Origin: Bacillus sp. X1(2014)
GTDB lineage: Bacteria; Bacillota; Bacilli; Bacillales_B; DSM-18226
Assembly: GCF_007678255.1 (NCBI RefSeq)
Contig: NZ_VEED01000026.1
Location: 1 to 49,322, forward strand
DNA length: 49,322 nucleotides
Direction: 5' to 3'
This document shows positions 34,185-42,692 of this stretch, one piece after another. Made by a program: the position numbers and the translations under genes. Numbering within the stretch: position 1 is the first letter of the stretch; the number at the start of each line of letters is the position of its first letter. The notes below the pieces were generated by a model. The model had not been told where the DNA came from. It did not search any database and was given only the letters and a program-made list of their open reading frames with translations.

Positions 34185-35258
34185 ATGAAAACAAAATTAG
34201 GTTTATTATATGGAGGAAAATCAGCTGAACATCAAGTATCCCTGCAAACAGCCTTGGCTGTCATTCGGGCGTTAGATCTTGAAAAATTCGATATTCATCC
34301 TATTTACATAAATACTGAAGGAAACTGGATTAAAGGACAGCAATTAAGTGAGCCAGTAGAAAACGTAAAGGCGCTAGAATTTTCTGAGGGGAATCAATTA
34401 TCGCCTTTATCATTAGCTCCTGCGCTTTTCCAAGCTGAAAAGCATGAATCACTGGATGTGATTTTCCCATTGTTACACGGTCCAAACGGAGAGGACGGAA
34501 CAGTCCAAGGCTTACTGGAATTGCTAAATCTTCCGTATGTTGGCAATGGAGTTCTTGCTTCAGCTGCTGGTATGGATAAAGTTATGATGAAAAATGTGTT
34601 TGCACAGGCAGGTCTTGCCCAAGTAAACTATGTAGCCTTTATTAAAAGCGAATGGGAGAGAGCTAAAGCAGAGGCTTACAGCAAGGTCGAAGCAGACCTT
34701 GGCTATCCTTGCTTTGTGAAGCCGGCGAACCTTGGCTCGAGTGTCGGTATCAGCAAATGTACCAATCGTGCCGAATTAGAAGCAGCGTTTGCTGAAGCCT
34801 TTCAATTTGACCGCAAAGTCATCATTGAAGAAGGTGTTGTTGCCCGTGAAATCGAGGTTGCGGTTCTTGGAAATGATGAACCTGAATGTTCAGTTGCTGG
34901 TGAAATTGTTCCGAAGAAGGACTTCTATGATTATAAAGCAAAATATGAAAGCGGAGATACAGCGCTAATCATTCCGGCTGACATTACTGAAGAGGAATAT
35001 GCGCAGCTAAAAGAAATGGCGGTTAAAGCCTTTAAATCTTTAGATTGTTCTGGTTTAGTTCGTGCAGATTTCTTTTTGACTAAAGATGGGAAAGTATTGA
35101 TTAATGAAGTGAATACGATGCCTGGCTTCACGCCGTTTAGTATGTTCCCGCTCTTATGGAAACACACGGGGGTAGAATACCCGCAATTGATTGAGCGGCT
35201 TGTAAGTCTCGCTAAAGAAAGACATGCGGAGAAGCAACAGATTAAGTTTACTTTCTAA
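34185..35258 (+). CDS. ddl: D-alanine--D-alanine ligase Ddl
   Basis: Ddl joins two D-alanines for the peptidoglycan stem peptide. The 357-residue ATP-grasp ligase begins [19 protein letters not shown], has [12 protein letters not shown] (about residues 97-108), the ATP lid region [25 protein letters not shown], and the metal site [18 protein letters not shown] 34185 is chosen because GGAGG precedes it at normal spacing; an in-frame ATG 7 codons upstream is less likely. It forms the ddl-murF pair also seen in B. subtilis, here separated by a terminator and a small repeat. Confidence 0.96.
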   Translation: MKTKLGLLYGGKSAEHQVSLQTALAVIRALDLEKFDIHPIYINTEGNWIKGQQLSEPVENVKALEFSEGNQLSPLSLAPALFQAEKHESLDVIFPLLHGPNGEDGTVQGLLELLNLPYVGNGVLASAAGMDKVMMKNVFAQAGLAQVNYVAFIKSEWERAKAEAYSKVEADLGYPCFVKPANLGSSVGISKCTNRAELEAAFAEAFQFDRKVIIEEGVVAREIEVAVLGNDEPECSVAGEIVPKKDFYDYKAKYESGDTALIIPADITEEEYAQLKEMAVKAFKSLDCSGLVRADFFLTKDGKVLINEVNTMPGFTPFSMFPLLWKHTGVEYPQLIERLVSLAKERHAEKQQIKFTF

Positions 35259-35264
35259 ATTAGA

Positions 35265-35287
35265 GACACGGCTGAAACTGCCGTGTC
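35265..35287 (+). terminator. Hairpin after ddl
   Basis: GACACGGC pairs with GCCGTGTC around TGAAACT, 7 bases after the ddl stop. The T tract is weak (CATTTG), so read-through into murF is likely. Confidence 0.55.
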
Positions 35288-35300
35288 CATTTGTATTTAG

Positions 35301-35337
35301 AAAAGCGGAAGCGCCTAGGCGCTGGAGCTAGACAGTT
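35301..35337 (-). repeat. GCGC-type dispersed repeat, short form
   Basis: The reverse complement reads TGTCTAGCTCCAGCGCC then AGGCGCTTCCGCTTTT, the two end sequences of the longer elements at 37050-37271 and 42458-42607 joined directly without an internal segment. Confidence 0.7.
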
Positions 35338-35378
35338 AGAAAAACGGATGGCGTAAAAAAATAAGAAGGAGGATATTC

Positions 35379-36758
35379 ATGATAAAACGATCGTTAAAAC
35401 AGATTGCTGAGATGATTCCTGCTCAGAATGTTATGGTTACGTTTGCTGAAACGATAATCACGGGTGTATGTATAGATTCCCGTAAAATTGAAAAAGGAAA
35501 CTTATTTATTCCTTTTAAAGGAGAACATTCGGACGGACATAAATATGTAGAAGAGTCGATCCGAAAGGGAGCAGCGGCTGCCCTTTGGCAAAAAGATGTG
35601 CCAAACCCTCCGTTACACTTACCGATATTGATTGTAGAAAATTGCCTTGTTGCCCTACAGGAATTAGCAAGAAGCTACCGGAAACAATTAGCGGTAAAAG
35701 TAGTCGGCATTACAGGAAGCAACGGGAAAACAACGACTAAGGACATGACAGCGGGTATTCTATCTACACAATACAAGGTTCAAAAGACAGAAGGCAATTA
35801 TAATAATCATATCGGTCTTCCGTTAACAGTTTTAGGATTGGACGAGGACACTAAAATTGCCGTCCTTGAAATGGGCATGAGCGGCAGGGGAGAAATTGAG
35901 TTCCTGACAAATCTTGCCTGTCCAGATGCGGTGGTAATTACCAATATTGGTGAATCTCATCTTCTTGATCTAGGTTCAAGAGAAGGAATTGCAGAAGCAA
36001 AGCTTGAAATCCTCCAAGGTTTAAAAGATGGTGGACTAGCCGTTCTTCATGGTGATGAACCGCTCCTTATGGAAAGAATACAACAGCATAAAGGAAATGT
36101 GCAGGTTGAGACTTTTGGGAGAAACGAAACAAATGATATATACCCCACTGAAATTACTCAGTTAGAGAATGGGAATATGTTTAGAATCAACACATCAGAG
36201 ACTGTGTTTGAACTTCCAGTCCTCGGAACACATAATATTTTAAATGCACTTGCCTCGATGCTAATCGCTAATTATTTTTCGATTCCTTTTGAAAAAATGA
36301 ATGAGGGGCTAGCGAGTATTCAGCTGACCAATATGCGTATGGAGCTAGTTGAAGGGAAGCAGGGCGAAAAAATAATAAACGATGCGTATAATGCCAGCCC
36401 AACGTCAATGATGGCAGCCATTGAATTAGTGTCGAATCTTCAAGGTTATGAACGAAAAATCCTTGTCCTAGGGGATATGTTAGAGCTTGGTCCACAGGAA
36501 GAACAATATCACCAGCAAATAGGAGAGGCCTTAAGCGATGAAAAAGTCGATCTCCTATTCACCTATGGAACTTTAGGGAAGCATATTGCAAACAAAGCTA
36601 GAACGGTTTTAGGACCAGAAAGAGTCTTTGCCTTCACGGAAAAAGAAGCACTTATTCAAGAATTAAAGCAACACGTAGATCATCAAACATTAATCCTTGT
36701 AAAAGCGTCAAGAGGAATGAGATTAGAAGAAATCGTGACTGCATTACAAGTAAATTAA
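35379..36758 (+). CDS. murF: UDP-MurNAc-tripeptide--D-Ala-D-Ala ligase MurF
   Basis: MurF adds D-Ala-D-Ala to UDP-MurNAc-tripeptide, the last cytoplasmic step of the peptidoglycan monomer. The 459-residue Mur ligase has an N-terminal UDP-binding domain (about residues 25-105, with GVCIDSRKIEKGNLFIPFKGE), the central ATP site GITGSNGKTTTKD (about 110-122), the HNILNALASMLIA motif and a C-terminal domain with NDAYNASPTSM. AAGGAGGATATTC precedes ATG 35379. Its substrate is the product of Ddl encoded just upstream. Confidence 0.96.
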   Translation: MIKRSLKQIAEMIPAQNVMVTFAETIITGVCIDSRKIEKGNLFIPFKGEHSDGHKYVEESIRKGAAAALWQKDVPNPPLHLPILIVENCLVALQELARSYRKQLAVKVVGITGSNGKTTTKDMTAGILSTQYKVQKTEGNYNNHIGLPLTVLGLDEDTKIAVLEMGMSGRGEIEFLTNLACPDAVVITNIGESHLLDLGSREGIAEAKLEILQGLKDGGLAVLHGDEPLLMERIQQHKGNVQVETFGRNETNDIYPTEITQLENGNMFRINTSETVFELPVLGTHNILNALASMLIANYFSIPFEKMNEGLASIQLTNMRMELVEGKQGEKIINDAYNASPTSMMAAIELVSNLQGYERKILVLGDMLELGPQEEQYHQQIGEALSDEKVDLLFTYGTLGKHIANKARTVLGPERVFAFTEKEALIQELKQHVDHQTLILVKASRGMRLEEIVTALQVN

Positions 36759-36913
36759 GGAAATTAAAACTGATGATATCATGAATGATTTCAAGATGAG
36801 AAAAGAAAAATAACAGAGACCCCTCTTGTGTGAGAAGGTGCCCTTTCATTTTTGCATTAGACTTTTTGATGAGACAATAAGATAGGTTTGGCAATGTAAC
36901 AAACTTGTCTTGA

Positions 36914-36942
36914 TTGCAAAATACTAGCAACAATGGTATGAT
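36914..36942 (+). promoter_or_regulatory. Promoter of the cshA leader
   Basis: TTGCAA (36914-36919), 17 bases and TATGAT (36937-36942). It gives a leader of nearly 390 bases before cshA. Confidence 0.55.
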
Positions 36943-36978
36943 GTTCATCAACGTGTCTAAAGAACGATGATTAAAGGG

Positions 36979-37008
36979 CATACTCCTTGAGGGAGGATGT
37001 TTTTTTTT
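36979..37008 (+). terminator. Terminator in the cshA leader (attenuator or sRNA end)
   Basis: CATACTCC pairs with GGAGGATG (one mismatch) around TTGAG and is followed by nine T's, only about 60 bases after the predicted start site. A mini-ORF (ATG 36967, MIKGHTP, stop at 36988-36990) ends inside the hairpin loop region. The gap 36759-37336 otherwise holds the repeat at 37050-37271. Confidence 0.72.
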
Positions 37009-37049
37009 GGTAAAATAAAGATGTTACCTATTTACGGCATTTTGATGCG

Positions 37050-37271
37050 TGTCAGCTCAAGCGCCATGGGGACCTGAGTCGTTTCGGTCCTGCCTAAGAT
37101 GAAGAATACTATCCACTTCCATCCTTGTGGATGAAATAAAAACCTATTTCATCCTAGATGATATATATCCTATTTCATCAAGAATTCATTCTTGATGAAT
37201 CCAAAACGGACTTCACCTTAAGGCCCTCCAGCGCTTTTCGCCTCAATCCGAGCAGGCGCTACCGCTTTTCT
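37050..37271 (+). repeat. GCGC-type dispersed repeat, long form with inner hairpins
   Basis: It begins TGTCAGCTCAAGCGCC and ends GGCGCTACCGCTTTTC, like the ends of 42458-42607. The middle differs and contains a perfect inverted repeat CATCAAGAAT / ATTCTTGATG (37176-37197) and a GGATGAAAT / ATTTCATCC pair. It lies between the attenuator-like leader and cshA. Confidence 0.6.
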
Positions 37272-37336
37272 GAGTATCAGGCGAAAATATTCAGCTCTTA
37301 AAAATATTTTCACATAGATGAAGGAGAATGAAAACA

Positions 37337-38836
37337 TTGACAAAGTTTGAAGAATTAGGCCTAAGTCAGGCTACTTTACAAGCTGTCCTTAAAATGGGTT
37401 TTGAGGAAGCAACACCAATTCAGTCGGAAACTATTCCGTTGGGGCTAAAAGGAATTGATTTGATCGGGCAAGCTCAAACAGGAACAGGGAAAACAGCTGC
37501 ATTTGGGATTCCATTGGTTGAAAAAATTGATACTAGAGCAGATGCGATTCAAGGGATTATTATTGCGCCGACTCGTGAACTTGCGATTCAAGTATCTGAA
37601 GAACTTTATAAACTTGGTTCGGGCAAACGGGTGCGTGTGCTGCCAATTTATGGCGGGCAAGATATCAGCCGCCAAATCCGCTCATTAAAGAAAGCACCAC
37701 ATATCATTGTTGGTACTCCAGGTCGTGTATTGGATCATATCAACAGAAAAACAATGCGTCTTGATACTGTTAACACAGTCATCCTTGATGAAGCGGATGA
37801 AATGTTAAACATGGGATTCATTGAAGACATTGAATCCATCCTTGCTTCAACACCAGAAGAACGCCAAACTTTACTTTTCTCAGCAACCATGCCTGGGCCA
37901 ATTCAAAGAATGGCTGAAAAGTTCATGAAAGAACCGCAAATTGTTCGTGTGAAAACAAAAGAAATGACTGTACCTTCCATTGAACAATATTACCTTGAGG
38001 TTCAAGAAAGAAATAAATTTGATGTGTTAACAAGACTTTTAGATATCCAATCACCAGAACTTGCGATTGTGTTTGGCCGTACAAAGCGCCGTGTCGATGA
38101 ATTATCAGAAGCTTTAACTTTAAGAGGTTATACAGCGGAAGGTATTCATGGGGATTTAAGTCAGGCAAAACGGATTTCTGTCCTTCGTAAATTTAAAGAA
38201 GGTACGATTGATGTTCTTGTTGCCACAGACGTTGCTGCAAGGGGTCTAGATATTTCTGGAGTTACCCATGTATACAACTTTGACATTCCACAGGATCCAG
38301 AAAGCTATGTTCACCGTATCGGTCGTACTGGCCGTGCCGGTAAAACAGGTGTGGCGATGACGTTCATTACACCGCGTGAAAAATCATATCTTGCGGTTGT
38401 GGAAAAAACTACAAAACGCAAAATGGATAAAATGAAGGCTCCTACACTTGATGAGGCGTTGGAAGGCCAACAAAAAGCGGTTGTAGAAAAAATCGTCCAA
38501 ACAATTGAATCAAACAATTTACATTATTATAAAGCAGCAGCGCAAGAATTGCTGGAAGAAAATGAGGCATCAACCGTCATCGCAGCTGTATTAAAAATGT
38601 TAACGAAAGAACCAGATACAACACCAATTAAGTTAACAGAAGAACAGCTTCCACAAAGAAGAGAAAGAAAGCCATATAATGACCGTGACCGTAGAAGAAG
38701 AGATGACTCTAGAGGTTCAGGTTCATACCGTGGGGATAATAATCGCAAAAAAGCACCTGCAAGACCACGCAGTGGTGAAAAAAGAACAGGCGGCGGCGGG
38801 AAGCCATCATCAAAGCCAAGAACATTTAATCACTAA
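37337..38836 (+). CDS. cshA: DEAD-box RNA helicase CshA
   Basis: This 499-residue ATP-dependent RNA helicase works in mRNA decay, ribosome assembly and cold adaptation. It shows the Q motif [14 protein letters not shown], motif [13 protein letters not shown] as [20 protein letters not shown] and HRIGRTGR. The C-terminal tail is low-complexity Arg/Gly-rich (about residues 440-499: [17 protein letters not shown]), as in CshA. I chose TTG 37337 because AAGGAG is 10 bases ahead; ATG 37328 nearly touches the Shine-Dalgarno. It has a long leader with a terminator and an inserted repeat, and a strong terminator at 38845. Confidence 0.95.
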   Translation: MTKFEELGLSQATLQAVLKMGFEEATPIQSETIPLGLKGIDLIGQAQTGTGKTAAFGIPLVEKIDTRADAIQGIIIAPTRELAIQVSEELYKLGSGKRVRVLPIYGGQDISRQIRSLKKAPHIIVGTPGRVLDHINRKTMRLDTVNTVILDEADEMLNMGFIEDIESILASTPEERQTLLFSATMPGPIQRMAEKFMKEPQIVRVKTKEMTVPSIEQYYLEVQERNKFDVLTRLLDIQSPELAIVFGRTKRRVDELSEALTLRGYTAEGIHGDLSQAKRISVLRKFKEGTIDVLVATDVAARGLDISGVTHVYNFDIPQDPESYVHRIGRTGRAGKTGVAMTFITPREKSYLAVVEKTTKRKMDKMKAPTLDEALEGQQKAVVEKIVQTIESNNLHYYKAAAQELLEENEASTVIAAVLKMLTKEPDTTPIKLTEEQLPQRRERKPYNDRDRRRRDDSRGSGSYRGDNNRKKAPARPRSGEKRTGGGGKPSSKPRTFNH

Positions 38837-38844
38837 AAAACGTT

Positions 38845-38876
38845 AAAGCATGAACGATTTCGTTCATGCTTTTTTC
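38845..38876 (+). terminator. Terminator of cshA
   Basis: AAAGCATGAACGA pairs with TCGTTCATGCTTT and is followed by TTTTCT. Confidence 0.92.
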
Positions 38877-38928
38877 TATGGCCAAAAGGGAATAGTAAAG
38901 TTAAACACAATCTTCTGGAGTGATGATG

Positions 38929-39933
38929 ATGACGTTGGTACGACTCGGTTATGTGGCTATGAGTGTTAAGCTGCAGAATGCCTCCCCCTCGCAAACGATG
39001 ACATTTGCTCAATTTGAAAAAATAAAAGATCGAGATGCAGCGATTCGTAAATTAGAGAGAATTGCGATTTCAAACTTAGAAAATTGTCTGCGTCTTTTAA
39101 AACATAATGCAGGCAATCAAATTCATTTTTTTAGGTTCAGTTCGCGACTCATTCCGCTTGCCAATCATGAGGAATTACTGGATTGGGACTACATCAGCCC
39201 TTTAAAGGATACACTCAAGAAGTTGGCGATTTATATAAAGGAACATCCAGCTCGGATTGATTTTCATCCGGACCATTTCGTCGTTCTTAATACGCCGGAT
39301 AAGGAAATTTTAAAAAATTCCCTAAAAACACTCGCCATGCATAAAGCTTTGTTAAAAGGGATGGAGATTGATCCTGAACATCGATGTGTACTTCATGTTG
39401 GTGGAGGATATAACGATAAGGAGAAAGCCCTCGAGCAGTTTATTCATAATTGGGCCTATATTTCCCCGTCTATCCAACAACTGATTATGCTCGAAAACGA
39501 TGATACGACGTTTACGGTCAAAGACACCCTTTATCTATGTGAAAAGTTAGGTATACCGATGGTGTTTGATTACCATCATCACCTCGCAAACCATGAAGAA
39601 GAAGAGTGGGGAGCGGATTGGGAGCGGATTGTTGCAACCTGGACTCAGTCTCCGCTGCCAATTAAGATGCATATTTCCAGTCCGCGCTCCGAAAAGGATT
39701 TTCGAGCACATGCGGACACCATTGACCCCCAAATGTTTCTGCGGTTCTTACAGCAAATCAAAGGGACCGTTCCTGAGATTCACTGTATGATTGAAGCGAA
39801 GCAAAAAGATGCGGCGCTTTTCCAACTTGCAGATGATTTGCAAGGGAGGGAAGGAATTACGTGGATTGACCAATCGAGTTTTATAATAAAGAATCGGCAG
39901 GGAAGATGGGCAAAGAAAAAGGGATCGCAGTGA
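38929..39933 (+). CDS. uvsE: UV DNA damage endonuclease UvsE
   Basis: UvsE nicks DNA 5' to UV photoproducts, starting an alternative excision repair useful to spores. The 334-residue TIM-barrel enzyme begins MTLVRLGYVAMS and contains IHFFRFSSRLIPLANH, ARIDFHPDHFVVLNTP, CVLHVGGGYNDKE, the metal ligands in MLENDD, PMVFDYHHHLANH and MHISSPRSEKDFRAHAD, and IHCMIEAKQKDAALF. GTG 38920 is followed by three ATGs; ATG 38929 has CTGGAG at 8 bases and is preferred, though 38926 is possible. It occupies the place of ydbS-ydbT in B. subtilis. Confidence 0.95.
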   Translation: MTLVRLGYVAMSVKLQNASPSQTMTFAQFEKIKDRDAAIRKLERIAISNLENCLRLLKHNAGNQIHFFRFSSRLIPLANHEELLDWDYISPLKDTLKKLAIYIKEHPARIDFHPDHFVVLNTPDKEILKNSLKTLAMHKALLKGMEIDPEHRCVLHVGGGYNDKEKALEQFIHNWAYISPSIQQLIMLENDDTTFTVKDTLYLCEKLGIPMVFDYHHHLANHEEEEWGADWERIVATWTQSPLPIKMHISSPRSEKDFRAHADTIDPQMFLRFLQQIKGTVPEIHCMIEAKQKDAALFQLADDLQGREGITWIDQSSFIIKNRQGRWAKKKGSQ

Positions 39934-39965
39934 AAGATCTTTCGACTGCAAATCCCTGCTATTTT
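39921..39965. terminator. Bidirectional terminator between uvsE and the rhomboid gene
   Basis: An imperfect stem runs from GGGAT (39921) to ATCCC (39952-39956) with inner GCAGT/ACTGC and GAAAGA/TCTTTC arms, then T's. It overlaps the uvsE stop codon. Confidence 0.75.
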
Positions 39966-40687
39966 TGCGCTAGTAAACCGATTATGGCAATGATAATAAT
40001 GGCGGCCCAGATGAGCACTTTCCAAGGAGATTGATAAGAAATACTTTTTTTTCTGTTGCTGGCCCAGTTCGCGGTTCCCTGAATCGAATCTGAAAGCTCC
40101 TTTTTATTAAAATAGGGAATAGCTCCTAGTAAGAAGCCGCCAAGTAAGCCGAATAGATGGGCGGTAATATTAATGTTCGGCTGCAGGAAGGTCATAATCA
40201 AACTAACGACACAAAGGGTAAGGATAATTTGTGAATTCTGTTTGGAAAGCATATGTTTCCGGAACATAATAATCGCAAGATAATAGCCGAACAGTCCAAA
40301 AATTGCTCCACTTGAGCCAACATGTGTGTAAGTGAGCGGTTCAAGCAGTAATGTGGCAACATTTGCAATGATTCCTGAGAGAAGATAAATAAATAAAAAT
40401 CGCCCGCTGCCAAGCATGCGCTCAAGTGCTGGTCCAAACAGTACAAGTGAAAAGCTATTAAAAAGCGTGTGAGAGAAGCCGCTATGGATAAAGGTCGGGG
40501 TAATCAGCCGCCAATATTCCCCTTCCATTATGTAAAGATTTACTCCAGAAAGATTTTCAAAGAACCAATTGTTTGGAAAGATTGGTAAACTAGTTAACAG
40601 ATATAATCCTAAATGAATGGTAACAATAATAGAAACAATTGGATAAAGGCGGATAAAATCTCGAAAGCTCTCCGTTCTCGTAAACAT
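39959..40687 (-). CDS. Rhomboid family intramembrane serine protease (YdcA)
   Basis: This 242-residue membrane protease has six or seven helices. The catalytic dyad is visible: Ser in VGSSGAIFGLFGYY and His in ITAHLFGLLGG. The oxyanion-helping segment FIHSGFSHTLFNSFSL also matches the family. It sits next to and divergent from acpS, the position of ydcA in B. subtilis. I chose ATG 40687 with AGGAGGTG ahead rather than the GTG one codon upstream. Its natural substrates are unknown. Confidence 0.92.
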   Translation of the reverse strand: MFTRTESFRDFIRLYPIVSIIVTIHLGLYLLTSLPIFPNNWFFENLSGVNLYIMEGEYWRLITPTFIHSGFSHTLFNSFSLVLFGPALERMLGSGRFLFIYLLSGIIANVATLLLEPLTYTHVGSSGAIFGLFGYYLAIIMFRKHMLSKQNSQIILTLCVVSLIMTFLQPNINITAHLFGLLGGFLLGAIPYFNKKELSDSIQGTANWASNRKKSISYQSPWKVLIWAAIIIIAIIGLLAQK

Positions 40688-40787
40688 CACTTACACCTCC
40701 TGAGTCTCATCTTATTTATTGACGATTTTCCATTCTTGTACACTATTACTTATGCTAATCATATAACAAATAGAAGGAAGATGAAGA

Positions 40788-41138
40788 ATGATTAAAGGGA
40801 TTGGAATCGATATAATTGAACTTTCTAGGATTCAGAATATCCTTATGCGCCAAAAGAGGTTTGTCGACCGCGTGTTAACCCCTAAAGAACGGCGGAAATT
40901 TGAAGAGTTATCGGCTGTAAGGAAAGTAGAATTTTTAGCAGGGCGATTTGCAGCAAAAGAAGCCTTTTCAAAAGCAAATGGAACGGGTATTGGTGAGGAA
41001 TTATCATTTCAAGATATTGAAATTGACAATGACAGCTCAGGAAAACCATTTATTGCAAAGCCTGAAGCCCGGGTCCATTTATCCATTTCGCATAGTAGGG
41101 ATTATGCCGTAGCGCAAGTAACGATTGAAGAAGATTAG
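40788..41138 (+). CDS. acpS: Holo-[acyl-carrier-protein] synthase AcpS
   Basis: AcpS transfers 4'-phosphopantetheine from CoA to apo-ACP for fatty acid synthesis. The 116-residue protein has the family motifs [12 protein letters not shown] (metal-binding Asp near residue 8) and [15 protein letters not shown] (Glu near 58), and ends [34 protein letters not shown] precedes the ATG. It is divergent from the rhomboid gene and upstream of ydcC and alr, as in B. subtilis. Confidence 0.96.
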   Translation: MIKGIGIDIIELSRIQNILMRQKRFVDRVLTPKERRKFEELSAVRKVEFLAGRFAAKEAFSKANGTGIGEELSFQDIEIDNDSSGKPFIAKPEARVHLSISHSRDYAVAQVTIEED

Positions 41139-41167
41139 GGACATAAATTTTTAAAAAAACGGCACGC

Positions 41168-41206
41168 CCGCGGAAAGCGAAGTGCCTGGAACGGAGATCA
41201 ACAGGC
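41168..41206 (+). repeat. CCGCGG-type dispersed repeat, copy A
   Basis: CCCGCGGAAAGCGAAGTGCC followed by TGG, and then GAGATCAACAGGC. It shares the pattern with 44885-44922. Arms GGCAC/GTGCC around its first half could form a small hairpin. Confidence 0.7.
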
Positions 41207-41267
41207 TAGTTTAACGAAGCCTAAAAAATAAAATAGCTTGGCAACTTCCTTATCATAAACCCAAAGG

Positions 41268-41387
41268 TTGTCTCATATATTCATAGGGAAACAGGAGAGA
41301 CAAGGTCAGCCATGGTCATTTTGGATAGCAAACTCCATTGCCTGACCCCTGCCTTTCTCTTCTCCATAATCATATGAAATGAGACAA
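41268..41387. repeat. Long imperfect palindrome upstream of ydcC
   Basis: Outer arms TTGTCTCAT (41268-41276) and ATGAGACAA (41379-41387) are perfect. Inside, AGGTCAGCCATGG and CCATTGCCTGACC form a second imperfect pair, so the 120-base unit folds back on itself. The right arm touches the ydcC ribosome-binding site. Confidence 0.55.
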
Positions 41388-41402
41388 GAAGGGGTTGAAG
41401 GA

Positions 41403-42416
41403 ATGAGGAAAAAGTTGTTGCTGCTAATTACAGGGCTAATGGTCATTTTTGTACTAGCTGCCTGTGGCTCTAAATCACAAGGTGATGTGGTCAAAGAGCT
41501 AACCGGGAAACTAGATGACTTAAGTGGCTATAAGGTGAATGCAAAAATGACGTTGAAAATGGGCTCTGATTCACAAATTTATAATGTGGAAATTTGGCAC
41601 AAGGACCCTACTTTTTATCGTGTGAATTTGAAAAACGCCCAAAAGGACCAAAGTCAGATGATTTTAAGGAATAACCAAGGGGTATTTGTTCTGACACCTG
41701 CACTAAATAAGAGCTTCCGTTTCCAAAGCGATTGGCCGCAAAACAGCAGCCAGGCCTACTTGTATGAATCATTGATTAAGGACATTGTTGCTGATAAAAG
41801 TGCAAAGTTCTCTACCACAAAACAATATTATGTATTTGAAACGAAAACTCGTTATCAAAACAATACAATGCTGCCATTCCAAGAGATTAAACTAAATAAA
41901 AGTGATTTATCCCCTGCGGTAGTGAAAGTAATGGATCCGGATCGAAATGCCCTTGTTACGGTAGAGTTTTCTAAAGTGAAATTTAATGCCAGCTTCGACA
42001 AGGACGATTTCGATATGAAGAAAAACATGACACGTGCGCAGCTTAATTTACCGGCCATGGCGGACGGCGGGGATGATGCCTTTACAGTTATGTATCCAAC
42101 CATGGAATTAAAAGGAACCAAATTAATTGAAGAAAAAGAAGTGACACTTGAAGATGGTAAAAGGGTTGTTCTCACCTACGATGGTAAAAAATCTTTTACC
42201 CTTGTTCAAGAAAAAGTTACAGCAAAAACAGCATCCGCCAACCCAACCTATGTTGAAGGAGATATTGTTGACTTAGGTATGACGATTGGAGCTGTTTCAG
42301 ACCACTCAATCTCATGGTCACATAATGGTGTAGATTACATGATTGCTTCGAAGAACTTAACCAAAGAAGAATTAATTGAGGTGGCAGCATCTGTCCAGGG
42401 TGAAGCCGTAAAATAA
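41403..42416 (+). CDS. ydcC: Sporulation-associated lipoprotein YdcC (LolA-like)
   Basis: This 337-residue lipoprotein has signal peptide residues 1-20 ending in the lipobox LAAC with the cysteine at about residue 21. The mature part resembles the LolA/LppX beta-fold (KVNAKMTLKMGSDSQIYNVEIWHKDPTFYRVNL; read here as short segments), which binds lipid in related proteins. In B. subtilis ydcC occupies the same place between acpS and alr and is expressed in sporulation under sigma-E. ATG 41403 has AAGAAGGGG ahead; an upstream in-frame ATG would disrupt the signal peptide. No sigma-E promoter was identified with confidence. Confidence 0.88.
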   Translation: MRKKLLLLITGLMVIFVLAACGSKSQGDVVKELTGKLDDLSGYKVNAKMTLKMGSDSQIYNVEIWHKDPTFYRVNLKNAQKDQSQMILRNNQGVFVLTPALNKSFRFQSDWPQNSSQAYLYESLIKDIVADKSAKFSTTKQYYVFETKTRYQNNTMLPFQEIKLNKSDLSPAVVKVMDPDRNALVTVEFSKVKFNASFDKDDFDMKKNMTRAQLNLPAMADGGDDAFTVMYPTMELKGTKLIEEKEVTLEDGKRVVLTYDGKKSFTLVQEKVTAKTASANPTYVEGDIVDLGMTIGAVSDHSISWSHNGVDYMIASKNLTKEELIEVAASVQGEAVK

Positions 42417-42428
42417 ATCATTTAGCTG

Positions 42429-42455
42429 ACAGGCTCATCTTGGGCCTGTTTTTTT
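42429..42455 (+). terminator. Terminator of ydcC
   Basis: ACAGGC pairs with GCCTGT across a 9-base loop and is followed by T's. Confidence 0.85.
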
Positions 42456-42457
42456 GA

Positions 42458-42607
42458 TGTCTAGCTCCAGCGCCCTAGCGGCTAGTGTCCTTCGCTCTCC
42501 GCCCTACGATAAGTCAACATCGAATCGCTGTCGCTCTTCGTGTTTCCTTTATCTCGGTTGGAGCGCTCCAGGCCATATGCCGCTGACCAGGGCGCTTGCG
42601 CTTTTCT
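42458..42607 (+). repeat. GCGC-type dispersed repeat, standard form
   Basis: It begins TGTCTAGCTCCAGCGCC directly after the ydcC terminator and ends GGGCGCTTGCGCTTTTC, about 150 bases. The ends are near-inverted copies of each other. The inner part (42475-42590) is more G+C-rich than its surroundings and has no open frame. Confidence 0.72.
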
Positions 42608-42692
42608 TATTTGTTTATAGAACGGAACAGTAGTATGATAATTTTGTGATAATAAGGAAAATATTTAATTAAAGCTATTAGGAAGTGGAAAC

